Assembly: GCA_030593665.1 (NCBI GenBank)
Contig: JAUVGS010000181.1
Location: forward strand, 1 to 5,353
DNA: 5,353 bases
DNA from: Chitinivibrionales bacterium
GTDB taxonomy: Bacteria; Fibrobacterota; Chitinivibrionia; Chitinivibrionales; JANQEN01
Direction of reading: 5' to 3'
A model generated the notes under the pieces. That model ran no database searches, was not told where the DNA came from, and saw nothing but the letters and a program-made list of their open reading frames with translations. The position numbers and the translations under genes were made by a program. Below, piece after piece: positions 5,215-5,353 of this stretch. The number at the start of each line of letters is the position of its first letter. Position 1 is the stretch's first letter.

Positions 5215-5353
5215 AATATGATATTATATTGTGTGGCGTCGGCGGACAGGGTATTGTCTCCCTCGCAGCAATTATAACAAGCAGTGCTGCGTATGAGGGT
5301 ATGTATATAAAACAGGTTGAGGTTCACGGCATGGCCCAGCGGGGTGGCATGGT
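5211..5353 (+). CDS. iorB: Indolepyruvate oxidoreductase beta subunit, N-terminus (partial, runs off right edge)
   Basis: The frame from ATG 5211 gives 47 complete codons before the window ends. It starts MKYDIILCGVGGQGIVSLAA, with the glycine-rich GVGGQG (9-14), and contains VEVHGMAQRGG (36-46). Both are hallmarks of the gamma-type (POR/KOR catalytic gamma) domain that forms IorB and completes the IorAB active site. The start overlaps the iorA stop by four bases (ATGA), which is typical of stoichiometric subunits. The C-terminal part, including any extra domain that could replace the missing ferredoxin module of IorA, is not visible. Confidence 0.93.
   Translation, partial: MKYDIILCGVGGQGIVSLAAIITSSAAYEGMYIKQVEVHGMAQRGGM

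Noticed and set aside
1..5353. CRISPR arrays, tRNA or rRNA genes, insertion sequences, intrinsic terminators
   Set aside because: I saw no regularly spaced repeats, tRNA-like cloverleaf ends, transposase frames, or GC-rich hairpins followed by T runs.

Overview
The window looks like chromosomal DNA from a Gram-negative, probably anaerobic bacterium of moderate-to-low GC. The anaerobic reading rests on an indolepyruvate:ferredoxin oxidoreductase-type enzyme. The Gram-negative reading rests on an ECF sigma factor with a membrane-anchored partner and an exported protein. The taxon cannot be fixed from this sequence.

Layout. On the minus strand, bases 931 to 1 carry a compact stress-type operon. 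It has an ECF sigma factor, an overlapping single-pass membrane protein in the anti-sigma position, and the first 24 codons of a protein with a signal peptide or membrane anchor that runs off the left edge. A 249-base divergent intergenic region (932-1180) holds a candidate ECF-type promoter for the sigma gene and a long imperfect inverted repeat (1057-1112). On the plus strand, rpiB (ribose-5-phosphate isomerase B) is followed by a 37-codon membrane smORF (1657-1770).

After a candidate sigma-70 promoter near 1803-1831 a second plus-strand operon begins: a degenerate crotonase-fold protein (1871-2554), a divergent AcpS/phosphopantetheinyl-transferase-like protein (2585-2971), an intact short crotonase (2964-3623), iorA (3616-5214) and the start of iorB (5211 to the right edge). 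The last three junctions overlap by 8, 8 and 4 bases, so these genes are almost certainly co-translated.

The plus-strand operon is the most interesting part. IorAB would interconvert an aryl-2-oxoacid and an aryl-acetyl-CoA. Two related crotonases, one of which appears to have lost its active site, would act on an acyl thioester, and a divergent PPTase-like protein points to a carrier protein. IorA stops exactly where its usual C-terminal two-[4Fe-4S] ferredoxin domain should begin. This combination is not one I recognise as a named pathway. I infer a thioester-based biosynthetic or degradative route whose remaining genes lie downstream of the window.
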